Shown here one piece after another: positions 1 through 12,299 of a stretch of 64,000 nt of DNA; the stretch's first letter is position 1; each line of letters starts with the position of its first letter. Origin of the DNA: Sisyra terminalis (lineage: Eukaryota > Arthropoda > Insecta > Neuroptera > Sisyridae); NCBI GenBank assembly GCA_958496175.1, contig OY292275.1, positions 17,980,001 through 18,044,000 on the forward strand, in the 5' to 3' direction. The position numbers and the translations under genes are program-made. The notes under the pieces are model-generated. The model did not search any database. It was given only the letters and a program-made list of their open reading frames with translations, and had not been told where the DNA came from.

Positions 1-3000
1 CTTATAGTGAATGTAAGTGTCTCCAATGGTTTAATAATTGACTTAATATTAGTTTCTTACAGAAAATAATAAAAAAAAATGTCTCTTTATACGGGTGAAA
101 AAATGATTTACTTATTACCTATAATAAATTTTTCAAATCAAAAGACAAATATATAACCACTGATAGTTTCATTTCAATTATCTGAAACTAATTTTAGAAT
201 GGATTAATGAGGAATTTCAAAAATTTTGTTGGGTTCAATGATTAACAAAGCTTAGCGACCCCTGGCATAGACCATTGATTCCTGAGTGTATTAACTTTTT
301 TTCGATTTACGAAAAAAATCCTGCCCTACAAAAGTTCATAATATCAATTTCTTAATATAGACAAAACAAGATTACAATCATTCACAGCAAATTCATATGC
401 TTGTAAATCCATTGTGACCATTTTAGATAATTTGAACACCTAGAAAGATACTCTAGGTGCTAAAAAGCGTTTTTATCTTCTTTTGGAATCCAATACCGCA
501 GTTGAAAAGATTTGAATACGATTCAATATAGGAGTACCTTCAAAAAATCTGGAACAATTCCTAGGATCAATATTTTTAAAACTAGTTTGAGTTTGCATTT
601 CCATCGCTTCGAACAAACCTTGGTATATTAATCTTAATTTTTGCCAGAGTATTCTTTCAACTTCTCCCGAAAGTGCAAAAATGGAGGCATACATCATTCC
701 GATTGAATTCTTCATATTCAAAAATAAGTGTTCAACAGTTTTAAGTTCTAATTGAAAAATCCAAAACTTAAATCACAACTTAACCACTTGTCCACTAGTA
801 TGAAGGTTGGAACATTTTGTATTTTATAAATTAACCTTCAAAGGATTTGAAAAACTAATGTCCACGACCAGAAAAAGGTATGTAATGTATGAAAAACGTA
901 TGCATACGTAAGAAAAACATCATAACTTCAACCGTAATTTTGAAACTACATATGCCAATATGAAGTAGAAGGATTGGAAACCCATATTTAGAAGAATGAT
1001 GCATCATGTTTATAAATAGGTCACTCATATTCTTCACCGAAGATAAGAAGACGTCCTCAATCTTATCACATATTTTACACTACAAATTTCATAGTATGAA
1101 CTATTGAAATTAGAAGGAATTAGTACAGAAAAATGATTCAAAAATGTTTTCTTGTAGATGCATAAGTTAAAGTTAAAGAATTATTCCAATGCTTTAACAT
1201 CCTATTTGCATACAATTACAGTAATCGTAGTGTAATATACATTTGATTTATATTAATATCATACAATGTACTTGACGATACGTAAGTACACAAAAAACGG
1301 ATTCTTTTTATGACATAGCTTTTTCTATTTCTTTTTGATTCATTTCATTTCAAATTACTAACTTTGTTCATACTAGACCGTTTTCAATGTAACAATTCTC
1401 TAGCCATATCGAATCTTATAATTTCTTTTGGCTATTTTTGTTCGTTTGAACCATTATCACTTAAAATTGCCTATTTAATTTGTAAGAAGAAAATAAAAAA
1501 TCTTAAATAAAACGATTTCAAAGAACAAAAGAAAAGGATAAAGGAAAAATTGTTTTATAAAATAGTTTAAAGGACTGATGAAAAGTAAAAATGACCTATT
1601 TGCATATGTGCGTCCAATTTGTGATTTAATGACCCTTTTTAATTTTTGTCTCGCCTTCTTTAAGCCTACGGTTTCATTGAAACAACCACTGCCTTAAACA
1701 AATGAAGCCAATGTTATCAAGTTTTAATTTTAGCATATAAGAACTCAATAAAACAACACATGAACAAGCAAAGCTGTTGATTGATCGCTATTGGCAACAA
1801 TCTATTTCCAACATCGCAATAAATACTTCTCCTATTGTTACGATTGAAATTATTAATTTATTACAAACTGATACTAGAATTCAAAGTTGGATTTTCACAA
1901 TGAATATTCAAATTTATAAACTTTATTTTTGCTTTCACACAGCAAAATGTAAAAGTAATAAACGATTTAAAATGATTTCATATTCTCGTACTACAATTAC
2001 ACATAAAATAAAATAGAAACGATGGAAATTATTCAAATTAAAATCTATATTTTATCATTACACAATGACAGTTAACTTTGCATTTTTATTAAAAAATGTA
2101 TTGTACCAAATGAGTAAATACTATAATGCAAATAACAATTGAAACATAATCATTTTTCAAAAGCACTAATTGGAAAAATTCAAATAAAATATTATAAGCC
2201 GTGGAAAATGGTAATTTAATGATTCATTGATGCAGCTCGTAATATAAAAATAGCATAAAAATTATTATTTAAAAAGATGAAAATAAAAATAAATAAACGT
2301 TACAACAAGAAGTCGAAATGAAATGACTATTAAGCTATTAATATATTTCATAATTTTAAAATAAGTTCACAGCTGTTCTCAATTAAAGTAAGGGTCTGCT
2401 GAAACGTTGAGTCTGATATCAAATAGGAACCATTTTTCATAGAAATTATCACGTCGCTTTTATGTGTAACGTGAAGAAGAAATCGCTATTTTGCCGGAAT
2501 AAATCAGACAGTTAAAGTGAGTCAAAAAGCACAATTTTATAAGTAAAATGATTGTGTTGATATTTTATATTCACAACTCATATAAATTTTATTTGTTTTT
2601 GCAGTAGTACAATCGGAAAATGGTTCAATTCTATGTTCTTTCTAGAAAAATCATGAAAGTTTTTCTTTTTGTATCGTTTTGAAAATAAAAATCAAGCATG
2701 TACAAAAAATGTGTTTGTCATCATAATTTTTTGGCATTTGCTAGAAAACACTTTCCTTCCCAATCGTACAGGTCAGTACAGGTCTATATTTCTCAATATA
2801 ATGTATATCAATATAATGCTTATTTAAAACATATCTCACGTTTTCAAGAAAAAATATGTTTTAGTTTACGATGTTAAAGTTTACACTATTGATCAATATT
2901 TTTTAAACAATCTTGCAAATCTTTTAATATCCACAACCAAACACCCCCGTTATAAGCTTTTTGATTTTTTTTTTCAAATAGATAAGGTACATATAGTATG

Positions 3001-5990
3001 CACAATATAAAAGCACGAATGTCCAAGTCACTTCATCAATGTTGAATATTAATAAAAAAGATTATCAGAACCAAATTTCTGTTATAAAAATCAATAAAAC
3101 TAATCAAAAGATTTTATATGAAACAATACCGATCTGTTGGCATTAGAAGAAATGAAGATTTAATCCTGATGCATAAAACATGACATTTGTGGTTCCAAAA
3201 CTAAGGATACGAGTGCCAAAGTGTACAGAATTGAAGTCAAATCAATTTTCTGGTATCAGGATGAAAAACTATTAGATATCCAATCGATTATCAACTGATA
3301 TTCATCAAGGAAACATAATATTTCTAGAATACAGCAAAGAATATCTTAAGAAGATTCTCTGAAATAAGAATAGAATTGAATTGAACTTGGGTCACGATAA
3401 ACAAAGGTCAAAGACAGTACGTTTTGTTTTACACTTTTCATTTATGTCAATAAATAACACTGGAAAAATGAAGTCGAAGAACAAAAATTTCGATATAAGG
3501 AGAAAATGGTATAACTATTCTCGAAACAGCAGTATTGACAATATCATGGAAGCTTTCATCAAGTAAATACTTTACAATATCGAAGAATTGCGGATGAATT
3601 TCCAAATCTGAAATAATATTTTTTAATAAAAATCAAATACTTAAGAAAGACCTGGGAGAATTAGCTATACGTTGATAGGTAGACTAGCTTTTAAAAACAA
3701 GATGAGGTACGAATGTAACGAGATCTAACCTAAGCTAAATGTTCGTTTCGATGTTTCCCTCAATTATACAGATTGCAAAGAATAACATAAGAAAAAAATA
3801 CTATGTTTAGACTGAAATTTGGTCAGAAATTCCCGGTCTCCTGAATTAAACAAAAACTAACGAAATTTGAGAATATTACCCGAAATAGAAACAATGATTA
3901 TCCAATCAAGAGTTGTTATAGTAGGGGATGATTTTTTTCATATGTAATTATTATCAAGGAAAGTTCAATAAATAGTAAAACATGATCCTATTTTCAATTT
4001 TTTCATAAAAACCCTCCCCAGTTCAATAAAATAAGAGATCAAATATTAAAGTTTAATTCTAAATTTAGTATGCAAAATAATAAATTTTATTTTCAATCGA
4101 GTATTAAGTATTACTGTTTTTTTAAGAAAAATTTAAGAAAAATTTTGATAAATTACTGCTGTTTTTAATATGAAAATTAAAAGTTTAAACTTGAACGATA
4201 TTATTTTTTCACAATTGGTCACAATATTTGGTAATTAATAATGAAACGAAAAAGAGTCATAATACTTTTTCCGATTTATTTTCTCTATACATTATTATTA
4301 TTTTCTATATAAAAGTTTTATCACAATCCTTTTTCTATCTTAAATTGAAATGGGTTATGTTGTAGGGATGTCGGAAGTGAAAAAAAACCCGATATATCGA
4401 TGTATCGGTATTTATTAAAATATCAATGTCGACGTCTATATTTCGAGGGGAAAATATCAGTGTAAAAATGTAAAATGTGTGTAAAATAATAATGTGTTTA
4501 GCTCATTATTATCAATAGTAATTTTTAAAGAAATTTTTTATTATTTTATAAATTTTCATTTTTTCACTATAAAAATATCAAAAACTAAAAAGTAGTATGT
4601 ACTGTTATAACAGCCAATATGTGAAATACCAAACTCCATATGGATTCTTGCTGAAAATTTTCGAACGGATAATTCGCTTGGATGATTAATGCAAAGCAAA
4701 GATTTATGCAGTGTGTAATATTATAAAAATCAATATATCTTAATCGAAAATAAAATACTTTTCGAATTTCTACTACAAATTTTATTTAACTAATTGAGAA
4801 TTTAACATTTACATTTACCCTTATTTTTCAACCCAACTAAAATTACATTTAACTTAAGTAACGATGCTTTGAACTATTGTAAATTTAAGAACCTATGAAC
4901 CGTAATCATTCGTCTAGTAACTTTAGTAGAAAGTAGTTTTTAAAGTATAAAAAAATCGATCATTTTTAACTTCAATTTTTGATTTGTTAAATAAAAATAT
5001 TTTTTTGGTTTTCCAGATAAGTTGGGCTATAATTAGCATTCACTTTATTAAAGTTTCTATAACTTTACTCATTGTTTTGGAAATTAAAAAAAGCTTTTAA
5101 AAACTTTTTGTGTTCAAATTATGAAAGATTTTTGCCGTAAAAAACATTCAGCAAATCCAAAAAAATCGCAGTTTTACATTGAACTTGTCCTTTTTATTGT
5201 TGTAATCTATCTCAATTCGAATATACTATGAAGAATGTTGATACCTACTTAACGATATGATATCTGGTCAAAACTTTGGTAGCCATCAGCAAAAATATGT
5301 AAAAAAATTATTATCTTGATACATACTATAATATTGTAGTGCATGAATAAAAATAACGTTTAGGAAAACTTCATTTTGTCGATTCATTTGATACTGTTTG
5401 TTTTTAGCTATGTTAATAATCAATAGTACTGACCAGTACTGACTTTCAAATTTATAAATATTTGTCAAATTTGTAACTCAAGTAGCAACTTTCAGGAAGG
5501 TGACAAAGTGAAAGTGTGTGAAACAATATTCTTTTTTCTCATAGAAGTCAACGTAACATTCAACAATTATTCACTATCTTCGAGTAAAAATAGTAAAACA
5601 TCGGTAATATTTGGCATGTTTTCAAAAAGGAAAACAGTTTGTATCATAAGTCAACCTCGAAATTTGTTTTAACTTTTCAAATTTCTTGTATTTCCTTCTT
5701 TATGTAATACGAAGCAAAAAATAGCGACAAGTCATAACTGCCAAAGTTTTTATAGAAAAAATGATCATAAATCAAAATTAAAGTTAATCGTATGCATAAA
5801 GCTATCAATATAGAGATGTCAATGTTCTTACATCAATAATTTGCTTAGTTTGATATGGAGACAACATTTTTGATGGTAGTTAAGCACTTAAATCAATTGA
5901 TGTTTTTATTTTAGTTGTAAGTTATTGCTTACCTGGACTACGATTATTGAATAATTTTTTAGAAGACTACAAAGTGGTATAATAAATCAT
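1..5990. other. AT-rich DNA without a recognisable gene
   Basis: I read both strands and found only short chance frames of about 60-82 codons, with low-complexity composition and no recognisable protein motif. The one structured item is the hAT-like end at 4363. There are homopolymer A and T runs and short duplicated words, for example a doubled cagtactga-type word near 5430 and a doubled acaggtc-type word near 2770. The stretch is consistent with intergenic or intronic DNA. Confidence 0.6.
4363..4450 (+). mobile_element. hAT-like transposon end, decayed
   Basis: The stretch starts with TAGGGATG and runs into a block of interlocking ATCGAT/TATCGAT words (4392-4447). The same order, TAGGGATG followed by ATATATCGAT words, recurs at 19095. 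Termini of this kind, TAGGG or CAGGG plus subterminal ATCGAT repeats, are known from insect hAT-type elements and their MITEs. I saw no matching opposite end ending in CATCCCTA in this window, so neither the length nor an 8-bp target duplication can be established. Family assignment is inference. Confidence 0.35.
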
Positions 5991-5993
5991 TAC

Positions 5994-6078
5994 CTGTCCT
6001 ACCTTCGGGTGGAGGCTGTATGATGGTCAGTCGTATGATGATGGGCACCACTGGTCAACATTCCTCATCACCGTCTTT
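5994..6078 (-). other. GC-richer island, possible small exon
   Basis: About 85 bp of distinctly more GC-rich sequence stands out from the surrounding AT-rich DNA. On the minus strand an ATG at 6061-6059 opens a short His/Thr-rich frame (MLTSGAHHHTTDHHTAST). It is followed by two donor-like sequences, AAG/GTAGGA (GT at 6002-6001) and CAG/GTAATG (GT at 5993-5992). A second minus frame, ending PPPEGRTG at the downstream donor, is also open. The plus strand is open here too (GGGCMMVSRMMM). No convincing polypyrimidine-AG acceptor is visible upstream on the minus strand. It could be a small first coding exon, a conserved non-coding element or a repeat fragment. Confidence 0.2.
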
Positions 6079-6084
6079 ATCAAT

Positions 6085-7521
6085 TAAAAACTTGAAACCA
6101 TATATTTTTTTATTACATTAACAAGCACAAATATTGCATAAAATAAAATCAATTTTTCGATGGCACTTATATAAAACTTCCGTAGCGTATAAGATTTATA
6201 TCACGACTTTCCTATAAATTCACCAGTAAATTGACAGGCACAGATGCGAAAAAGGTGTAAAATTTAATATAACTTTTATTGGAACATCAACTTACACATG
6301 TTTCCATTTTTATTCAAGTTTCAATATGATCTCGGAAGAAAACATTTTTATTTCGCGCATTTATCAACTGAAAAGCGTATACTCCAACTAATTGCCGTGT
6401 ACAATTAAATAAAACAGAGATTCGCAAATGAGAAATTTAAAATAAATATTTAGCGCACTCACTAAAGTTTTGATAATCCATAATGAACTGTGATGGTTGG
6501 ATCAGTACTGGGAGAGAACGTCCCACAATGGGATACGATCACAGTTTCAATTTTAAAATTAGAATATTGTTTGCTCTTTACGTTACTACTTTATTTAATT
6601 TCGCTACGCATACTTACTAATAGTTTATTATATTTTTTTCAATGCTACTTTTAATTTTAATTGCAAGATTAAATTGATATCTTTTCCTTTCGCGCTTCAA
6701 ATGAAAAACGCACGGAACTACGTTTTTCACTTAACTATAAAATTAACATTTAAATTACTTTCTCCATATAGAAGCTTTCAAGAAAGTTTATGAAATGAAA
6801 AAAAATGTATTTCACAACTTTCCCCTTGTTTGTGCAATTTACTGCAGTTTTAATGAATATCATGGGATGCATTTATTTTTTAATTCTGTAATTAGCACGT
6901 TTGCTTTTTATTTTTATTTTTGGACAATAAACATTACAATTACACACTCTTATAATCATTTGGTTTGAAGTTGAAAGTTTTTTTTTCAAATAAAGTGTGC
7001 AAAAAAGATTTGTTTACTCTCTATATTTAAAATAAATAAAATTGAGCGAAATTTATATAAACCAATCACTCTCCACACCATAACATCGATAACAGATCTT
7101 ACAGTTTTCAACATTTCAAAGGCATAAAATGATTAAATTTACTGAAGAGATTTAAGAAAATTGTAGACATTATATTCCAAAAATAATACTCAAGTCCTGC
7201 AGTCATCAGCTTTATTTTTTTATAAATATTAACATATGAAATCGTTATCTATAAGTATTATGAAAAACGAAACAAAATATATGTGAATTAGCTTTAGATA
7301 TAGTAAAAATACAGAGATTAATCCATCATAAACGTAAAATTTGCAGTCTATAGAGTAAAAATTAAATACAATAAAACAATTTTCTTGGCACAGAGGAATG
7401 AATTTCGATCCTCCAGCTACTTAAACGCCGCTAAAGATCAATTGTCTCCTATCACCACCATGATATAGTGAAAAATTGCTGAACTGGTGCAAATTACATA
7501 ATAGTCCACAAAAAAAAGTCC
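6085..7521. other. AT-rich DNA, no gene seen
   Basis: No supported coding sequence. It holds the inverted-repeat segment at 6486-6546. The remainder is AT-rich single-copy-looking DNA with short frames only. Confidence 0.55.
6486..6546. repeat. Imperfect 61-bp inverted-repeat segment
   Basis: The arms AACTGTGAT (6486-6494) and ATCACAGTT (6538-6546) are perfectly complementary and enclose a GC-richer loop. The loop contains CACAATGGGATACGATCA, close to CACATGGATACGATCA in the 61.4-kb tandem array, so it may be a dispersed monomer of that repeat. The word GGATCAGTACTGGGAG also loosely recalls box C of 5S rRNA, but the rest of a 5S gene is absent. Confidence 0.35.
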
Positions 7522-7697
7522 TGGTAACGGAGGGGGCAAAGTGGCCGCTCCAAAACTAATAGGTGTTGCCTCAAATTTCGTATCGAGAAAATTTTCAATA
7601 TTTTTCGATTGACGGGTTTTTATTAACCCTACAGTCGCTAATAATTCAAGGTTGTTATAAAGCGCCGGCAAGTAACAATAAAAAAAAAATAAAAAAT
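7522..7697 (+). repeat. tRNA-derived SINE, copy 1 (degenerate)
   Basis: This aligns by eye to the better copy at 52144. It has the GGCCGCTCCAAAACTA.TAGGTGTT head segment, a decayed B-box region, then AAATTTTCAATATTTTTC, GGTTTTTATTAACCC and a GTTATAAAG end, closed by an A-rich tail at about 7676-7697. The tRNA-like 5' part (A box) is badly eroded. SINEs of this type are transcribed by RNA polymerase III and mobilised by a partner LINE. The tail sets the plus orientation. Confidence 0.7.
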
Positions 7698-8214
7698 CAT
7701 TTTTTTTTACTACTTAATCTTTTAATTTTCTTAAAGTAATGTTTTTTTCCAATCTTCAATTTCACATTGGGCTAGAGTTATGAGATGCTTGGTTTCAACC
7801 GAATGTGTTTTGCTTTATTATTGGTTTCTTCCAAACTTTTTTGGTTTTTCCAACTTGCATTAATTTTTTGGCAATAAAACTCACTAATATTTGCGAATTT
7901 AGCAAAGTTTATTCAAGCAAGAGATTTTTTTTTTTTTATTTTCTGAAGTAAATAATAACCATAAAGGTGATTTGATAAGAATAAAGAATAATACTCTTAT
8001 TGATACCATTTGGAAATTACATATGCCCTTTATCACGTAAATAGTATCAAAATATTTTTGTAAAATGTGTAGGTCCTTCAATTTTGCGCCCCAGTTTTCC
8101 TTGTTTTGTTCAGACTTTGACTCATTGCAAGCAAATAGGTAAATTTTAAGATTTATGTACATTTTATGTTAAGAAAGTATGTAGGTATGTGTGTTTTTAC
8201 AGAAAACGTATTTT

Positions 8215-8428
8215 TGGCTCAAGTCCCTTTAAGAACCGCCAAATCGGGCAACGTTGCCGATTCTTCTTTGTTGATTATTCTTTTTCCGATTTTTTTGTTA
8301 ATTCAATTCTAATAAAGTATAATTTTCTATATGTAGCTAAATTTTCATTATGGACTGATTTATTCACGAAATAAATTAAAAACAAAGTTGAAACTGCAAC
8401 ATTGTCAGACTTGACTGTTCTTAAAGGT
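8215..8428 (-). mobile_element. Palindromic MITE family A, copy 1
   Basis: The left end GGCTCAAGTCCCTTTAAGAA is matched in reverse complement near 8426. The inner arms contain GGGCAACGTTGCCGA on one side and GCAACATTGTCAGAC on the other. Internal blocks such as GTTAATTCAATTCTAATA and TTTTCATTATGGACTGATTT are shared with the copies at 42432 and 48949. Relative to those it sits in reverse orientation. There is no coding capacity. It is a non-autonomous DNA element whose superfamily is not clear from the termini. Confidence 0.8.
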
Positions 8429-10610
8429 TTTTTTTTATGCTAAGATCATTACATTGATTATTCCTCATGATAACTGGATTACTTTATTGAGATAATTATA
8501 ATTTTAACTTGTTATTTTCATAATGTTTTCGGAATAAAAAAATCTTAAATTTTTTTCTTAAAGATTTTATTTGACTTTCGTACGAAATTTCGTCACCTTT
8601 CGGGACATTATCAAATACTCAATCATATATCATTAAAGTCTTTAAGAGGGCTTCATAGAGTCCCGAAAAGCGATGAAATGTTATACGAAAGGCAAATAAA
8701 ATCATTAAGAAAATTATCCGACTACTTTTTTAATCCAAAACCCTTATGAAAATAACTAATTTAGTTAATGATAAACATTACCAAAATGAAAAATTTTCAG
8801 CTATATTATCTTTTTAGTTGATAAACTATAAAAATACATGTCAGAGTCTAGGTTATTAAAAATTATCCTTATACCAGGATTGGGGAGCCAGATCTGATGC
8901 TGGAATAGGGAATTATAGACCGGACATCTTTGAAAGAGAAGATGCCTCAGCTGAAGCTAAAATCTTTATTTAAGCAGAGCTTGAGTCGAAGCTATAAAAA
9001 TTTGTAATGTCGCCAATTATAGTCTTACGTTGAAAACAGTGCAATAAATACATAAAAATAAACTTTCATATAGTCTAGTTTTAATGCTAAAAAATTACAT
9101 TTAATATAGTGTTATAAACTCAGATGTTATAACATTTTGAACCAGAGTTGAAGTAGAAGTTGAAGTTAGGATCAGATATATGCTTTAAAGACATAGCCTA
9201 AATTATTTAACATAAATTCAGCTATTCAGTATTGCCCGATATGATAGTTGTATTAAAAGTATTTCCAGCTTTAAAAGCTATCCTTTTGGCTTTATAATTC
9301 TATTTATGAATCACTTTGAGATACTTTCAACTTACTTCTTAAAGAGCAAAAGTATTATGCCCTACAAGGTTCCTTTAAATTTATTTAGAGATCTAAAAAT
9401 GTTCAGCGTATGTAAGAATAATTGAATTCAAAGTGTTCAACGTACTATCACCTCTTTATTCTATCTTAGATTGACGCCTACTTAAAAATTGTAATAATCA
9501 TAAAATTATTGATTTTATGTTGTTCCTATTGCAATTTAATCAAAACTGATAAAAATTAATCGATGGTTCAATACTTGATTCGCAGATTTTAGGTTCAGCA
9601 TCATTGTTATAAAAAATATCTTCTTTTATTAATAGCAAAATTGAATTTCGGGAAAACAAACCAAAAGCCTTGAAAACTTGCTTCTAAATTACCTTTTTAA
9701 TTATTAAAATATTTTTTTTAATAACCAAATTCCATTTATTTAAAAAAGAAACAAAATTTTAAACTAAACAGGAAAATAAAATCTTTGCAAGTTTTCGATA
9801 ATTTTTAAGAACAAATATTTTTAATAAAAAGATTTTTTTTTTCTCGAAAACATTTTTTATAAAAATCTAATACGCTCTCTCATATTGTTGTTGTCTTATA
9901 AAATATATTAAAGGAATTTCCAAATGTTTACTTTCCTTCCACATAAATTTTCCCTTACAACATATCGTGCACTAAACGCGACACATATTTGATAGTTGAC
10001 TCGGAAAACTTAATACAGATGTCAGCTGTAGTCGATGTAAGAAAACGAGGAAAGTGAAACAAGAAAATCGAAAATTCAGAACTTATTTTTAAGTAAACCA
10101 AACTTTTGTTTTTAATTTATTGTTTTAATCGTTCAATAATTTTTGTTGAGTATTTGAAAATATATATTTTTTGTAGTAAAAATAAACTAAAGCCATGTAA
10201 AATAAACATTTGGTCATTGTACGAATCGTACATTTCATTTAGTTACTAGTTAAAATATACTTCGAAAATATTATCTGTTAAATAAATATAAAATTTTGAT
10301 TTATTGTTTCTGTGAAATATTTTTAAATTATAAAAAATCTTTTATTTTATAGTGTATTCATTTTTCTATTTATTTAACATTAAAGTTAATAGTTTTAAAT
10401 TGACGGAAATACGGTAGTATTTATTTTATTATTATTTTTATTTATTGCTCATAAAATTAGATACTAAAATATTTATTTATTAAGTACAATACAATGCATA
10501 TTGATTAGATATGAAATCAATCAAAATGAAGAGATAGATGTGGTACAGTAATTTTATTTAGTTTTATATCTTTTTCTGAAATAAAATTCAAATGGAATGC
10601 TGATTGGTCG
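8429..10610. other. AT-rich DNA, no gene seen
   Basis: No frame with recognisable protein content. Around 8880-9000 and 9140-9170 there are short GAAGTT/GAAGCT-type repeated words. Otherwise I see nothing. Confidence 0.5.
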
Positions 10611-10614
10611 TGGA

Positions 10615-10765
10615 AGGTATATTAGATATTCGTATTTCTGCAGTGACGTCATATTGTATATATCAGTATATATGTTGCGGTTTGTCGCATTGCGCCAACG
10701 CAAAGACAGCGCCAGCTCCGCTTTCCAAAGCTTTATAACACTATGCGCTTTCTAAATGTAGTGGT
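10615..10765. other. GC-richer island with CRE-like octamer
   Basis: About 150 bp with markedly higher GC than the surroundings. It holds a CCAAT-type word (ATTGGTCG), a palindromic TGACGTCA at 10644-10651, TATATATCAGTATATAT, and a GCGCCAACGC / GCGCCAGC pair. A similar set (TGACGTCAG plus CCCATTGGCTAAT) lies at 59667-59804. It may be a promoter or enhancer fragment, or part of an unrecognised repeat. No transcript-level evidence is visible in sequence. Confidence 0.3.
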
Positions 10766-11270
10766 TGAAAGCCAAAATAGAGTAGTTTGAACATTTTCCT
10801 ACAGATGCCAAACTATGTTTCAAGAAATAGTTTTCCCCTTTGTCTTGTTGAAACTGTTTTAACAATGTGTTCCGTTTGATAAATTTTAAATGAGACTCAT
10901 TTTAATGTACTTACGTAGTAATAGCGAACAACAAAGCTCAATTCAAATTTCTTACTTCACTTTTTACGTTTTTATTTTTGAATTTTCTTTTTTCTCCACC
11001 ATGTTGTTTGAAAAAAGTTTTGATAACTTACCTGAAACAAAAAAGAAACTATTATTTTTTACATTTGATAAAGAAACAACTAACAATAAAAAGCGATTGT
11101 TAAAGACACTAGAATACTTGCTAGCACATTTTAAAGGTGTTTCTAAACTACCTTCAACTAAAAATATTTTAAAAAATTTTTATTTGAAATTTTAAAATTA
11201 TTAATTATCTTTAATGATTAAATTTTCAATATGAATATTAAAGTTTTAACAATAGGTAAACAAGTAGACT

Positions 11271-11641
11271 AGGGTGTCCATTATTTCCCAAATTGATTTT
11301 TTTACAGCGATCGCCCCCTGAATTTTAGCGTTTAATGGAATAACTTTTAATGGAGTGATTTAATCGAAAATTCATTTCAGACCTTTTTTGTAGAGCGTTA
11401 AATTTTACGTCAGAATAATTTGACTTTAAATCTTTTCATCCATTTGTTTCTGAGAAAAAAAAAATTAAAAGTAAAAAGTCAAATAATCCCATGTTATTTA
11501 AATGGTAAAAGTAACATGATTTCGGCACGGTTTAATCAAGAAATTAAGAGCTTAATTGTATTGGATAATTTTTTTTATATATTAAACTAAAAATTCAGGG
11601 GGCGATTGCTGTAAAAAATCAATTTGGGAAATAACGGACCT
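11271..11641. mobile_element. MITE with ~50-bp terminal inverted repeats
   Basis: The left arm (about 11276-11327) begins GTCCATTATTTCCCAAATTG and continues through an acagcgatcgccccctgaat-type block. The right arm (about 11589-11638) is its reverse complement with only a few mismatches. The roughly 260-bp interior contains no coding sequence. Long arms and short length are typical of a non-autonomous DNA transposon or foldback element. The exact outer ends and target duplication are uncertain because the first few bases differ between arms. Confidence 0.85.
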
Positions 11642-12204
11642 TAAAGAAGATAGTAATAAAATGATTAGCTTTTTGCAGTAATTCAGCTCCAAAAATATAT
11701 GTTCCCTCGCGGCAAAAATTCAAATGTTTTATTAAACATTCAACATTTTGTTACATTTGATTTAAGTATAGTTTTAAAAGTTTTTTATAGTGCTTTTTTA
11801 TCATTTTCTTTCTCAATACCTTCAATTGTAATTCGTTCTTCTTTTAAGGAAGAAAACACAGGGCTAACACCGTAGAGACCCTTGAGACCTCCCTAAAAAT
11901 TAACATTGAGGGTATTATTGCAATCTTTCGGACATGAAAAATGGGTTCTTTTACGTTATTTGAATTTTTTGTGATCTTATAAATAATTAAATCAATTTTT
12001 TTGAAATTTAAATTACAAAACAAGAAACATGTTTTTTTTAAAATGATTAATTGCAAAACTATTTATTCGTTCAATGGACTGTCTTATTAGGATGTTCTTT
12101 TTCTCAAAATTCATACTAGCGATTTTAAAAAATATTGTAGCATTTGAGAAGTTTTGATCCATTTGAACATAAAAGTACTAAAATTTTGGTATATATGTAT
12201 TTGT

Positions 12205-12296
12205 ATGTAATCTAAGGTTAATAAAAATCCGTTATAAAGAAATATCGAACATTTGCTTGAAACGAGGATCGAACCCAACACCAAGCAGAAGGCTTT
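12205..12296 (-). repeat. tRNA-derived SINE, copy 2 (5' fragment)
   Basis: Read on the minus strand, GGTGTTGGGTTCGATCCTCG (12282-12263) is the B-box part of the SINE seen at 52144. It is followed by AGCAAATGTTCGATATTT and CGGATTTTTATTAACC, matching that copy in order and spacing. The A-box end and the poly-A tail are missing or unrecognisable, so this is a truncated copy. Confidence 0.7.
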
Positions 12297-12299
12297 TAT

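Noticed and set aside
6486..6546. 5S rRNA gene or pseudogene
   Set aside because: Only a loose match to box C. The 5' half of 5S is absent, and similarity to the 61-kb tandem unit is at least as good.
10890..11195. 101-codon plus frame, Lys/Leu/Phe-rich
   Set aside because: Low-complexity composition matching the AT-rich background, no motif, no promoter or splice context.
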